Shown: piece by piece, positions 13,888 to 24,000 of the stretch | Position numbering within the stretch: position 1 is the stretch's first letter | Layout of the letters: every line of letters starts with the position of its first letter | Virus record (IMG/VR): IMGVR_UViG_3300017746_000085 | Location: 1 to 30,205 of that record | Strand: one strand, 5' to 3' | Origin: a virus | Length of the DNA stretch: 30,205 bases | Position numbers and translations under genes: made by a program | The notes under the pieces: model-generated | The model's input: the letters and a program-made list of their open reading frames with translations, nothing else | What the model was told of the DNA's origin: nothing | The model's database searches: none

Positions 13888-14940
13888 ATGGCAATTTCCG
13901 CCCCATTAGACAGAATACCAGCATTACCATCAATAGCCGTTGGTTTATTAATAGATCAAATAAATAAAGCAATAGGAAAAATACAAAAAGCTATAGAAGA
14001 TACAATTTCTGCAGGAGCAAAACTTCCAGATAGTTGTGATTGTGATGATCCTAGGATACAGGATTTATTAGAGCGAATTAAACAGATACAAAAAATGGTT
14101 GCAGCAATATTAAAAATACTACCAATAATTGATAAAATTGTTAAATTATTAAAAACATTATTACGAATAGCAAATGCTATTAAAGTTTCTATATTTTTTA
14201 CCCCTATAGTAGGACAAGCTGCTTTATTATCCGAATTAGTTGCAGTTCAAAATATGCTTCTAGCAAATGCAGGAACAGCTGTTAAACAATTATCAACTAT
14301 TCCAACATCAGTAAATACATCATTACAGTCGACTTTAGCTAATTTAGCAAATGTTGCAATAAATTTAAGCTCTAGATGTGGAGATCAAGTAAATGGAGAT
14401 AGCGACGGTAGTGGAGATTTAGTTACTAATCAAGATTTGCAAAACGCTATTAATGCCCATGACTTTTCTGATAGTGTTCCTGAAACTCCCCCAGCTGGAA
14501 AATGGGAGCTTATTGATGATGGCGGCGATGGAGATCCTATAGATCCTAAACCTGGAGTGCCTCCTTCTCCTAGAAGTCCATATACTGATGCAAATGGAAA
14601 TAGATGGGCTTGGAACGGGGAAATTGATCCTAGTAGTGGGGTTGGTTGGGGTACACAAAAAAGTAGAACAGATGATGCTGAGTTTGGAAGTGAATTCTAT
14701 ACAGAAATAAATGTTGGTATGGATGATATGCTAAGTAGACTTGATTCAATTCAAGAAATAGTTGATTCGCAGCAAGATCTATTAACATCATTACAAGAAG
14801 CTCCCGCTCAATCATATAGTGGAAAAGGCGGTCCGAAAGCCGATTTAGGTAAGTCTGGAGATTATTATCTCGATACAACGACAAGCGTAATATATGGACC
14901 TAAAAATAATAATGGCTGGCCAACACCTGTAAAGTATTAA
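13888..14940 (+). CDS. Virion protein with fibre-type C-terminal motif
   Basis: 350 residues. N-terminal two fifths helical and hydrophobic (KMVAAILKILPIIDKIVK, IFFTPIVGQAALLSELVA), with a CDCDD site near residue 50. Then a Gly/Pro/Asp-rich linker (DGDGDPIDPKPGVPPSPRSP, residues about 215-235). The C-terminus has KSGDYYLDTTTSVIYGPK followed by NGWPTPVKY, a motif common at the ends of phage collar and tail fibre proteins (G-D-Y-Y-x-D-x-x-x-x-x-x-Y-G-P-K-x-x-x-G-W). It could be a baseplate or fibre-attachment protein between the spike and gp25 genes. No exact T4 counterpart. Confidence 0.7.
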   Translation: MAISAPLDRIPALPSIAVGLLIDQINKAIGKIQKAIEDTISAGAKLPDSCDCDDPRIQDLLERIKQIQKMVAAILKILPIIDKIVKLLKTLLRIANAIKVSIFFTPIVGQAALLSELVAVQNMLLANAGTAVKQLSTIPTSVNTSLQSTLANLANVAINLSSRCGDQVNGDSDGSGDLVTNQDLQNAINAHDFSDSVPETPPAGKWELIDDGGDGDPIDPKPGVPPSPRSPYTDANGNRWAWNGEIDPSSGVGWGTQKSRTDDAEFGSEFYTEINVGMDDMLSRLDSIQEIVDSQQDLLTSLQEAPAQSYSGKGGPKADLGKSGDYYLDTTTSVIYGPKNNNGWPTPVKY

Positions 14941-14943
14941 AGT

Positions 14944-14953
14944 TAATATTTAT
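14944..14953 (+). promoter_or_regulatory. Late-promoter-like element (TAATATTTAT)
   Basis: TAATATTTAT followed by AAAAAAGAAG, 17 bases before the ATG at 14971. Confidence 0.55.
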
Positions 14954-14970
14954 AAAAAAGAAGAATCATT

Positions 14971-15432
14971 ATGGAACAAAAAAAATTTATACAAGTTTTA
15001 AGAAAAATAGTAAAAGAAGAAGTTAGATCTGTTATTAAAGAAGAGTTAACTGAAATTTTGCATGAAGGGTTACAATCAACCGTAAATGAATTAACAAATA
15101 AACAACCAATAACAAAAAAACCAAACAAAGTTAAAAAACATGGTATGTTTAAAGAAAATAAATTTGCAAATATTTTAAATGAAACTGAAGTAACTAGAGA
15201 ACAATCATCTCCTTCAGATTATGCTAATTTAATGAATGAAGATATTGTCATGAATTCAAGCAATGCTAGAAATTTTGGAATGCAAAGAACATTGCAAAGT
15301 GGAAATACTCCGAGTATTCAAGATGTTGAAACTGGCCAAAATATAGTTGTAGAAGATAAAGCAGTAGCAAAAGCTATGACACGTGATTATAGTGCTTTAA
15401 TGAAAGCAATAGATAAAAAGAAAAATAGATAA
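14971..15432 (+). CDS. 153-residue virion protein, helical N-terminus
   Basis: N-terminal helix with alternating Lys/Glu and Val/Ile (FIQVLRKIVKEEVRSVIKEE) then LTEILHEG, which could be a leader of the packaged-protein type (L-H-E) or a coiled coil. The rest is polar and probably extended, ending RDYSALMKAIDKKKNR. I believe similar proteins precede gp25 in marine T4-like phages, without an assigned role. It joins the gp25 gene by a TAATG overlap. Confidence 0.7.
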   Translation: MEQKKFIQVLRKIVKEEVRSVIKEELTEILHEGLQSTVNELTNKQPITKKPNKVKKHGMFKENKFANILNETEVTREQSSPSDYANLMNEDIVMNSSNARNFGMQRTLQSGNTPSIQDVETGQNIVVEDKAVAKAMTRDYSALMKAIDKKKNR

Positions 15433-15875
15433 TGGCATATAAAATTGTTGAAGTAGACACTAACGCAGAAAATACAAATGTTGCAATAGGAGTAAAGTTT
15501 CCGTTTAACGCCCCCGGGGTGTTTGCAAAATCATTTACTACTTTTGAGCAAGCTTCAACAAATATTAAAAGCTTATTATTAACAAGAAAAGGCGAACGAT
15601 ATGAACAACCTAACTTTGGAACTGAATTATTAAATTTAGTATTTGAACCAAATATTTCAGAGTTAAAAGATTTTGTATCTACTACTATTAATGATGCAGT
15701 TAATTTTTGGCTACCATATATTACAATTACAGAATTAAATATTGTTACCGGCGATGACGATCCAAATCTAGTACATAATCTTAAGATATCTATTAGTTTT
15801 ACAGTAACTGGATCAAATTCTGAAGAAACAATTACAATATTTGCAGGCCAAGACGGAATACTTAGAATAGAATAG
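15432..15875 (+). CDS. gp25: Baseplate wedge protein gp25-like
   Basis: 147 residues (T4 gp25 has 132). Residues 48-73 carry the family hallmark: LLLTRKGERYEQPNFGTELL then NLVFEP, matching L-L-x-x-x-G-E-R-x-x-x-P-x-F-G-T-x-L. The C-terminus is a beta section (NLKISISFTVTGS). gp25 connects baseplate wedge to the tail sheath and belongs to the family that includes phage P2 gpW and type VI secretion TssE. It is followed eight bases later by gp6, the T4 gene order. Confidence 0.92.
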   Translation: MAYKIVEVDTNAENTNVAIGVKFPFNAPGVFAKSFTTFEQASTNIKSLLLTRKGERYEQPNFGTELLNLVFEPNISELKDFVSTTINDAVNFWLPYITITELNIVTGDDDPNLVHNLKISISFTVTGSNSEETITIFAGQDGILRIE

Positions 15876-15883
15876 GATAAATT

Positions 15884-17764
15884 ATGGAAGTATCAAAAGA
15901 CGTATCATATTTAGGAAAAGACTTTGGTCAATTTCGTAAAAATTTAATAGATTTTACAAAACAATATTTTCCTAATGATTATACTGACTTTAATGAGTCA
16001 TCACCTGGCATGATGTTTATGGAAATGTCAGCATATGTTGGAGATGTTTTAAGTTATTATGCAGATAATAATCTTAAAGAATCATTATTAGAACAAGCAT
16101 CAGAAAGAAAAAATATATATGACTTAGCTAGGTCATTGGGATATAAAAGTAAAAATGCAATTCCAGCTTATACTGATATTGATATATTCCAATTAGTACC
16201 AGCAACAGGAAGTGGTAATCTTAATGCACCAGATTTTAATTATTGTTTATCAATTAAACCAGGCATGCAAGTAAAACAAAAAGACGGACCTGCAGAATTT
16301 AGAACATTAGATTCAGTAGATTTTTCTTTTAGTTCATCATTTAACCCAACCGAAGTAAGTGTATATGAAAGTGATGACACAACAAAACAACCAGTATATT
16401 ATTTATTAAAGAAAAAAGCTCAAGTTGTATCTGGAGAAGTAAAAACTGCAACGTTTACATTTACTACTCCTAAGCAATATGATAAAATAGTATTAGATGA
16501 TACAAATATTATAGATATTCTATCATGCGAAGAATCAGACGGAGATAATTGGTATCAAGTTGATTATTTAGCACAAGATACTATTTTTAATGAAGTTCCA
16601 AATTTATTAGAGAATGATCCAGATTTTGTTCAATATAGAAGTTCAAGTCCTAGTTTATTAAAACTTCGCAAAACGTCAAAACGATTTATTACAAGATTAC
16701 GAAGTGATAAAAAAATAGAACTTCAATTTGGAGCAGGAATATCAGATAATAATGATGAAGAAATTATACCAAATCCAGATAATGTTGGAAATGGTCTTGC
16801 TGGATTTCGTAAACCAATTGATGTCGACATAGATCCTTCTAATTTTTTATATACTAGAGCTTATGGAGCAGCTCCTGCTAATACAACGTTAACTGTTACA
16901 TATACAGTTGGAGGAGGAGTAAAAGATAACGTACAGGCTTCAGTTTTAACTAATGTTGAAAAAGTAGAATTTGATGATGATCCAAATGCTACAACTAGTA
17001 CGGCTATGACAAACTTTGTTAAATCTAGTATAAGTACTACAAATGAAAACCCTGCTCGGGGAGGTAAATCTGCAGATACATTGCAAGACATAAAAAATAA
17101 TGCATTATCTAATTTTGCAACTCAGAATCGATTAGTTACTAAAGATGATTATATTATTAGATGTTATTCAATGCCAGCAAAGTTTGGAAGTATTTCAAAA
17201 GCATATATAGTTCCAGATGATCAATTATCACAAAATCAAATGGAAGAAACAAGAATTCCAAATCCATTGGCTATGAATTTATATACTTTAGGAGTTGATA
17301 ATAATAATAATTTAACAACTCTTAACGATGCAATTAAAACTAATTTAAAAAATTATTTAGATTATTATAGAATATTAACAGATGCTGTTAATATATTAGA
17401 TGCATTTATTGTTAATATTGGTATAGACTTTGAAATAACGGTTAATACAAATTATAATAGTAATGAAGTCTTATTACAATGTATTAATTTATTAAAACAA
17501 TTCTTTTCAATTGATAAATGGCAAATTAATCAGCCAATTATTATGTCAGAAGTAATGAATGTGCTAGGAAATACGGCTGGAGTACAATCTGTTGTTGATT
17601 TAGACTTTAAAAATTTATATGATACAGCTAATAAGTATTCTGGAAATGTATATGATTTAGAAAGCGCTACAAAACAAGGAATTATTTATCCACCTTTAGA
17701 CCCTGGTATATTTGAAATTAAATTCTTAAATAAAGATATTAAAGGAAGGGTAGTAAATTTTTAA
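15884..17764 (+). CDS. gp6: Baseplate wedge protein gp6-like (baseplate J family)
   Basis: 626 residues (T4 gp6 has 660). N-terminal pattern LIDFTKQYFPNDYTDFNESS followed by PGMMFMEMSAYVGDVLSYYA (about residues 23-65) is typical of gp6. Middle beta sections. Then LSNFATQNRLVTKDDYIIRC and GSISKAYIVPDD (residues about 405-450) match baseplate J-type proteins. In T4, gp6 forms the dimeric ring that links wedges and holds the baseplate in its pre-contraction state. It directly follows gp25 and lacks its own late element. Confidence 0.9.
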   Translation: MEVSKDVSYLGKDFGQFRKNLIDFTKQYFPNDYTDFNESSPGMMFMEMSAYVGDVLSYYADNNLKESLLEQASERKNIYDLARSLGYKSKNAIPAYTDIDIFQLVPATGSGNLNAPDFNYCLSIKPGMQVKQKDGPAEFRTLDSVDFSFSSSFNPTEVSVYESDDTTKQPVYYLLKKKAQVVSGEVKTATFTFTTPKQYDKIVLDDTNIIDILSCEESDGDNWYQVDYLAQDTIFNEVPNLLENDPDFVQYRSSSPSLLKLRKTSKRFITRLRSDKKIELQFGAGISDNNDEEIIPNPDNVGNGLAGFRKPIDVDIDPSNFLYTRAYGAAPANTTLTVTYTVGGGVKDNVQASVLTNVEKVEFDDDPNATTSTAMTNFVKSSISTTNENPARGGKSADTLQDIKNNALSNFATQNRLVTKDDYIIRCYSMPAKFGSISKAYIVPDDQLSQNQMEETRIPNPLAMNLYTLGVDNNNNLTTLNDAIKTNLKNYLDYYRILTDAVNILDAFIVNIGIDFEITVNTNYNSNEVLLQCINLLKQFFSIDKWQINQPIIMSEVMNVLGNTAGVQSVVDLDFKNLYDTANKYSGNVYDLESATKQGIIYPPLDPGIFEIKFLNKDIKGRVVNF

Positions 17765-17766
17765 TT

Positions 17767-17776
17767 TAATATTTAT
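17767..17776 (+). promoter_or_regulatory. Late-promoter-like element (TAATATTTAT)
   Basis: TAATATTTAT followed by TTAAAAAG, 17 bases before the ATG at 17794 and right after the gp6 stop. Confidence 0.55.
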
Positions 17777-17793
17777 TTAAAAAGACTATAATT

Positions 17794-18954
17794 ATGTTTA
17801 AAATAATATATCCATCTAATGATGCTACCTTATATGAAGGCAAACCTACGTATAATACCGGCATCGATGAAATTTTAGAAGTAGGAAAACATTTAACAGT
17901 TGCAGTTACTTCTAGTCACTCATTATCACGAACTTTACTCAAATTTGATATGGCAGATGTTAATTCAGCGTTAACAAAATATACTAAAACGGTTAATGAT
18001 TGTAAATTTATGTTGCAATTATATACAACTCATACTAAAAACTTACCTGCTAGTTTTACGATTGACGCAAACGTTGTAGGACAAGATTGGACTAATGGCA
18101 CTGGATTTTTTAATTCTAGTACTGCAATTATAGATGGATGTTCATGGAATCAACCTGGTTCTGGATCAATTTCTTGGATATCTAGTAGTCAAAATATTAA
18201 TATGCCTACTGGTAGTACATTATATGTGTCTGGATCTGGTAAAGGCGGAAGTTGGTTATATGAATCCGGTTCTGCTGCTTCAAGTGGTAGCGCTACATTA
18301 TATTCACAATCATTTGACGATACTAATTTAAATGATACATCAGTTAGACCAACTGATATCAATATTGATGTTACTGACGCTATTAAATTATGGATATCTG
18401 GAAGTGGTGGGTATACAGTACCAAACTATGGATTTATTTTAAAATATTCAGATGCAGACGAATCTAATGCTGGTGTTGCTGGAGATATTAGATTTTTTAG
18501 TAGAGATACTCATACTATATATGTTCCTAGATTATTAATGTACTTTGATAAATCTAGTTTTGAAACAGGAAGTTTAGATCCAATTGATTCTAATTCATTT
18601 TCAGTCTATACGGAATTAAAAAAATCGTATAAAGATGAAGAGGTAACAAAAATTAGACTGTATGGTAGAGATAAGTATCCGCAGAAATCTCCCACTAATA
18701 CATTTCCATTACAAACTATTAAGTATATTCCTAGTAGTTCATTATACTCGGTTATAGATGCCGCTACAGACGAAGTTATTATACCTTATGAGACAGAGTA
18801 TACAAAAGTTAGTTGTGATAGTACTAGTAACTTTATTTATCTAGATATGACAGGATTAATGCCAGAAAGATATTATAGATTGGAATTTAAAATTGTTAAT
18901 GGATTCCTAGATGAATATATTAATGACAAACTATTTTTTAAAGTTACTAGATAA
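17794..18954 (+). CDS. Virion protein with DNRLRE-like domain
   Basis: 386 residues. The N-terminal 230 resemble DNRLRE-type beta-sandwich proteins: YPSNDATLYEGKPTYNTGID, SLSRTLLKFDM, INIDVTDAIKLWISGS and PNYGFILKYSDA (N-Y-G-F-x-L-K). Gly/Ser-rich loops lie between. The C-terminal part has strands ending MTGLMPERYYRLEFKIVNG, similar to Ig-like or fibronectin-type modules. The position after gp6 corresponds to baseplate wedge genes 7/8 in T4, but I see no direct similarity to either. Probably a baseplate-associated or receptor-contacting structural protein. Confidence 0.75.
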   Translation: MFKIIYPSNDATLYEGKPTYNTGIDEILEVGKHLTVAVTSSHSLSRTLLKFDMADVNSALTKYTKTVNDCKFMLQLYTTHTKNLPASFTIDANVVGQDWTNGTGFFNSSTAIIDGCSWNQPGSGSISWISSSQNINMPTGSTLYVSGSGKGGSWLYESGSAASSGSATLYSQSFDDTNLNDTSVRPTDINIDVTDAIKLWISGSGGYTVPNYGFILKYSDADESNAGVAGDIRFFSRDTHTIYVPRLLMYFDKSSFETGSLDPIDSNSFSVYTELKKSYKDEEVTKIRLYGRDKYPQKSPTNTFPLQTIKYIPSSSLYSVIDAATDEVIIPYETEYTKVSCDSTSNFIYLDMTGLMPERYYRLEFKIVNGFLDEYINDKLFFKVTR

Positions 18955-18974
18955 TTATTCATAATTTTTTAGTT

Positions 18975-18984
18975 TAATATTTAT
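18975..18984 (+). promoter_or_regulatory. Late-promoter-like element (TAATATTTAT)
   Basis: TAATATTTAT, then AGATAT, then the ATG at 18991: only six bases between element and start codon. As at 1125, a transcript from this element would be leaderless or nearly so. Confidence 0.55.
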
Positions 18985-18990
18985 AGATAT

Positions 18991-19467
18991 ATGATTCAAA
19001 CTAAGTTAATTAACATATTAAAACAATTACCTAGAACTTCTGCTAAAGAAACAGAGAAGATTGTCAATCGTGAAGCTAAGTCAGTAGAAAAAATAGTAGA
19101 TGAATTTTCAGTTAGTGATCGAGCCACTTCTGTAGGTAGTCCGGGGGATGGGGACGAATCATTACTTTCTTATGTAACAGAATATAGTACTGATAGCACC
19201 AATATTGATGAAACTCCAAAACGTACAAAAAAAGACCCAGTTTATTTTGATAAAAAAGATAAAAGATTTCAATATAAAGACAAAGATCGAAAAAACAAAA
19301 AGAAAAAGAAGAAATCAAAACCAATAAGTACGCCTACACCTACACCTGTTGAATATGCTATGTATTTACAATATAATAAAAAAGGTATTTTTTTTAAGAC
19401 AAATTTAAAAGACTTAAACAATCGTGATAAAAATGGATCAGTTATTATAAATATAGGAGATGAATAA
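18991..19467 (+). CDS. 158-residue hypothetical virion-region protein
   Basis: N-terminus MIQTKLINILKQLPRTSAKE is related in style to the MIKLK leader but has no early (I/L)-x-Glu. The middle is acidic and low-complexity, followed by a Lys-rich run around residues 85-110 (KDRKNKKKKKKSKP) and TPTPTP. The last 40 residues form a beta section (YAMYLQYNKKGIFFKTNL). Probably a flexible structural or accessory protein. It shares one base with the next start (TAATG). Confidence 0.65.
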   Translation: MIQTKLINILKQLPRTSAKETEKIVNREAKSVEKIVDEFSVSDRATSVGSPGDGDESLLSYVTEYSTDSTNIDETPKRTKKDPVYFDKKDKRFQYKDKDRKNKKKKKKSKPISTPTPTPVEYAMYLQYNKKGIFFKTNLKDLNNRDKNGSVIINIGDE

Positions 19468-21050
19468 TGGCTAGTTATTCAAATAGTAAATCTAAGAATA
19501 AAAAGGTAGATCAAGTAAAAATGGGTCGTCCAAAAAAGAAATTTACAAAAAATAAACCTAAAAAACGAAAGATTGACTCAGTTATAACTAAAAAAGAAAA
19601 TGAATCGCGTCGTTTATTAAGCAGAGCTGATAAAAATAATATACCTGCTAATAATGAAAATTCAATAATATTTGAACAAATAAGAAAAAATTACACAAAC
19701 AGGTCAGTTGTTAAAAATATTGATACAGCATTTAGTTATTATAAATTTCCGCCAACCACAAAGCTTAATGTAGCTGATTTTTCAATACCAGATCAAAATA
19801 TTGATATATTAGAAAATGTACAAAAAAGTCTAGAAAAAGATGCACCAGATAATATAAGCGGATATCATCAAATACCTATTTCAGTTTATCCTAAATTAGG
19901 GGAGGGCCAGTATAAAAGAACTAGTGTAAGATGGCAATCCACGTGGAATATTTATGAAAAGAATGGGACTGGTTGGGGAGAAGGTAAAAGAGCCGCTCCG
20001 TTTTTCCAAACAATATATGGACAGCCATTAATAGACGGCAAGTTTTATTTGACGCCAGACATTATAAAATCTTGTCAAGAACAAGGTAAAGTTATCAAAT
20101 TTAAAATACAATTTAGGTTTCAAATGAAAGGTTCTGATGAGGCAACGATGAGGCTGAGATATGCAGCGGGTAAACCTGAAGTAAAATATAATCCTCCTCC
20201 GGTAGAAGGAGTTCCGTATCCATATGATTATGATACTGAATTTAATATATGGCTTAGTAGGCGTTCTGCGGTATCTGGATGGCATTATGATAGTCCGACT
20301 GGAAATGATGGAAAATCTATATATGATGCACATGGTCGGGTTCAAGCAAGTATCAATTATAGAAGATATAGAGAATATCGAGGGAGGCAATGGGCCATAG
20401 ATAATCCAGGTAATAAGAACCAATCTATCCCATGTAATCTGCATTATATAATAGATCCTAGAGTAATGAAAGAATTTGATTATTGGGAAGTTGAAACAAA
20501 TGGTAGTAACGGAGGTTATTATCTGACAAACGCTTGTTATTGGGAAGTACAATTTATTGATGATCCTGGAAAAGGTGTTGCTGATTACAATCAAAGAAGC
20601 AAATATTATGGTAAACAAGTAATACTTCCAAAAAAGAAATATGGCGGATATGATATACGCACACAAGATTTACTTCCAGCTATTGGACCTGGATCTCCTA
20701 ATAAAGAACAATTAGCTAAAAATGCTGCAGCTGCAGCAAAGGCAGCAAGAGAGAAAAAAGCAAAAGAAGACGCGGCATATAGAGTTTGGCAAGACCGTGA
20801 ATCTAAACGAATTGCAGCAGTTAAAGCATCACTAGCAGCAAAAGCAGCAGCAGCAAAAGCAGCCTTGGACAAAGTGTTTAAAGATAAAGGTAATACAGAA
20901 GCTGATAAGGCGACTGGAGAATCATCATTTACATCTACTATACAGCCAAATCCACTATCCCAAGCGGAACTAGATGCTATTAAAGCTAAACAAGCTGCTC
21001 AAATAAAGGCAATGTTGGATAAACTTCCATTTGGAAAAAAAGGTGGATGA
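19467..21050 (+). CDS. Large virion protein with basic head and Ala/Lys-rich tail
   Basis: 527 residues. Basic N-terminus with GRPKKKFTKNKPKKRK (about residues 20-35), which contains an AT-hook-like GRP core. Central 300 residues are an aromatic-rich beta domain (RWQSTWNIYEKNGTGWGEG, KFKIQFRFQMKGSDEATMRL, CYWEVQFIDDPGKG). The C-terminus is an Ala/Lys helix from about 410 to 475 (AAAAAKAAREKKAKED), then QAELDAIKAKQAAQIKAML. GC in part of the central domain is visibly higher than in neighbours (27 of 60 at 20161-20220 against 13 of 60 at 17281-17340), which suggests module exchange. Role unknown; a receptor-binding or baseplate-periphery protein is possible. Confidence 0.7.
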   Translation: MASYSNSKSKNKKVDQVKMGRPKKKFTKNKPKKRKIDSVITKKENESRRLLSRADKNNIPANNENSIIFEQIRKNYTNRSVVKNIDTAFSYYKFPPTTKLNVADFSIPDQNIDILENVQKSLEKDAPDNISGYHQIPISVYPKLGEGQYKRTSVRWQSTWNIYEKNGTGWGEGKRAAPFFQTIYGQPLIDGKFYLTPDIIKSCQEQGKVIKFKIQFRFQMKGSDEATMRLRYAAGKPEVKYNPPPVEGVPYPYDYDTEFNIWLSRRSAVSGWHYDSPTGNDGKSIYDAHGRVQASINYRRYREYRGRQWAIDNPGNKNQSIPCNLHYIIDPRVMKEFDYWEVETNGSNGGYYLTNACYWEVQFIDDPGKGVADYNQRSKYYGKQVILPKKKYGGYDIRTQDLLPAIGPGSPNKEQLAKNAAAAAKAAREKKAKEDAAYRVWQDRESKRIAAVKASLAAKAAAAKAALDKVFKDKGNTEADKATGESSFTSTIQPNPLSQAELDAIKAKQAAQIKAMLDKLPFGKKGG

Positions 21051-21063
21051 TAGTAAATTAATT

Positions 21064-21073
21064 TAATACTTAG
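21064..21073 (+). promoter_or_regulatory. Variant late-promoter-like element (TAATACTTAG)
   Basis: TAATACTTAG, eight bases before the ATG at 21082. It differs from the usual element at two positions, but its place between a stop and the start of the largest virion gene is the same. Confidence 0.35.
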
Positions 21074-21081
21074 AATATAAT

Positions 21082-24000
21082 ATGTTAACGCAGTACACAA
21101 ATAAAGATAAACTTTTAAATGAATCAAAAGCAACTAATGCTGAGAGGTATGATGCAAACGATCTAGATCTATTTAAAGAATCGTTATTTCAATATGGGGA
21201 AGTAAATCTAGGGACTGCTAATGCATCAAATGAATTTCATGTTTATTCTGGAGATACATGGATTACTGGAAAACACAAAGTAGATCTTGAAAATTTTGAT
21301 CAAGCAGCTTTTACTAAAGATGGAGCTCAAATACAATTAACAAGTCCTGTTAAATTTAATTTAAGTCAAGAACTTAGAAAGTTAGAATTAACATCTGGCA
21401 ATTATAGAATAATATTAAACTTTTTTGTAAATATACTTGGAAGTTATAATGCCCCATTAATGGCAATCGATGATATATCTCCAGATAGAACAGAAGTACG
21501 TTTACGTGCAATTGACGAAACTAATCCAAAATTTTTATTATCAATTAATCAATATATTAATAATGTTGCTGGAAGACAAACTGCATTAACAGACAATAAT
21601 AATTTTAGTTTTCTATTAAATTTTTCAAGAAATAAAACAAATTTATTTGTTAATAGTGTAGTTGTAGGAAAATATTTATTTGTTAAGTTATATAAACCAC
21701 TAGATGATGATATTGAGAAAAACTTTAAATGTTGGATTGTTAGAGAAAATAAATTACCATATGTAGATAATATTTCTGTTTCAGAAGTATTAGATCAGAT
21801 TACATTTAATGTGTTGCAAGGAACAAATTGGGAAGCTTCTGCAGAACAAGATACATCAAATGCAACAACTTTAAAATCATGGAGCGATTTATTAGGGTCG
21901 TCAATGCAAACATCTCAACAAATAATTGATAGTTATTTTTCTGGTAGTTTAGGCGGGGTTAAATTAAATATTGATTTTGGTGATTTTAATAATTTTGTCT
22001 TTTATAGTTCAGCAACAGAACGATTGGATAATTTTAAATATAAAATTGAATTATTAGAATACTATACTGCTCAATCTGCATCGGCTGGATTATTATCTGG
22101 ATCAGCAGCTATAGCAAATGCAGCCGATTTCAATAATTTATATACAAATTTAATTGGAGGAATGGATCAATTTGAGCAATATTTATATTATGATTCATCT
22201 TCAAAAATATTCACTCATGATATTCCAGTAGCTAATCCAGTTGTAGAATTTGTTACTGGAAGTTATATAAGCCCAGCTCCTAAATCTAATAGTACTTATC
22301 CGTTTGAGTTATATTCTGTAACAAGCAGTAATTTTGAATCTTGGTATACTGGAATACATGAAAGTGCTTCTATATATGATCTTAGAAATAATAATCGATT
22401 AATAAGAAGTATTCCAGAGTTCATGTTGTTAGATGAAAATAATGAACAATTATCTACATTTGTTAACATGTTAGGGCATCATTATGATATATTATATACA
22501 TATATAAATGCAATGACTTTAATTAATTCTAGAGATGAGCATCCTAAACAAGGTATGCCAAATGAATTATTATATACTGTAGCTAAACAATTTGGATGGA
22601 AATTGACTAATGGTGCACAATCAACTGATTTATGGGAATACACATTAGGTACTGACAGTAATGGAACACCACTAACTGGTTCAAATAGTGTAGGAGATCC
22701 ATCATTACCACTTCGTGATGTTACATATGGTATATGGCGAAGAATTGTTAATAACATTCCTGGATTATTAAAAAATAAAGGAACTAAACGTAGTGTGCAA
22801 GCATTATTAGCTTGTTATGGAGTACCTCAATCATTAATAACTATTCAAGAATATGGCGGTCCACGACTTAAAAGGCCTCCATCATATGAAAAATTAAATT
22901 TTGATTATTCATTAGATTTAATTAAAAATACAACCGGTGTTGTTAGAGTTGATTATAATCAAACAATTGGAGCAGTTGAATTAAGATTTAGAACTGATAA
23001 TGTTTTAAAGAATCCATTAGTTCCAGGAACAATGAATTTATTCTCAGCCGGCGGCAATGATGTAACTTTAGAATTTTCTAGAGGAACAATGGGAAGAATA
23101 CAAATCAACGGCACTTCATCAGCTGAAATTGAAATGTTTGAAGGTGATTATTTAACTGCATTATTACGTACTGGTTCTAATAATAGTATTGAAGTATTAG
23201 CAAAAAAATCAAAATTTGGAAAAATTATCAATACTGTTTCTGCATCAGCAACTGGCTCATTTTCTAATCCTGGGACTGTATTAATAGGAGGCACATCTGG
23301 CGGAAGTCGTTTATTAGGACAAGTACAAGAATTACGTATGTGGACCGGTAGTTTAAATGATGCTCCATATACTAATCATACAAAAGCTCCGTCTGCATAT
23401 GATGGAAATGTAGATGCATATGACGAATTAGTTTTTAGAACTCCTTTAACTCAAAAAATTAATCACGCAGCTACTAGTAGTTTAACTGGAGTACAACCTG
23501 ATATTGGAACAACTATATCAGCATCATTTACCGGATCTGGATATCCAGCGTGGACAAATAGTACTCCATATGATTCTATAGAAGAAACATATTATTTTGA
23601 TGGAATATCATTAGGGGGCGGTACGTTTGATGATAATAAAGTAAGAATTGAATCAACTGAGTTACTTAACACATTAAATGTAGAAAATAGAGCTACTAGA
23701 AATGGATTTGATACTGCTCCTTTAGATTCTAATAAGTTGGGAATATATTATTCTCCTCAAACAATGATCAATGATGATATTATTGCTCAATTAGGATTTA
23801 CAATATTGGATGATTTAATTGGAGATCCACGTGCAAAAGAAAATAGATATACATACCCTGATTTAATTAATACGTCTCGTGAGTATTGGAAAAAATATTC
23901 AACTAAGAATGATATGAATTCATATCTACGAATATTTTCTTTATTTGATTTATCTTTCTTTAAGCAATTAGAACAATTATTACCTGCTAGATCTGAAAAA

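Noticed and set aside
20028-20666. 212-codon open frame on the minus strand
   Set aside because: Lies opposite the 19467 virion gene, has very Ile/Phe/Cys/Arg-rich composition typical of an antisense shadow, no ribosome site, and all other genes are on the + strand.
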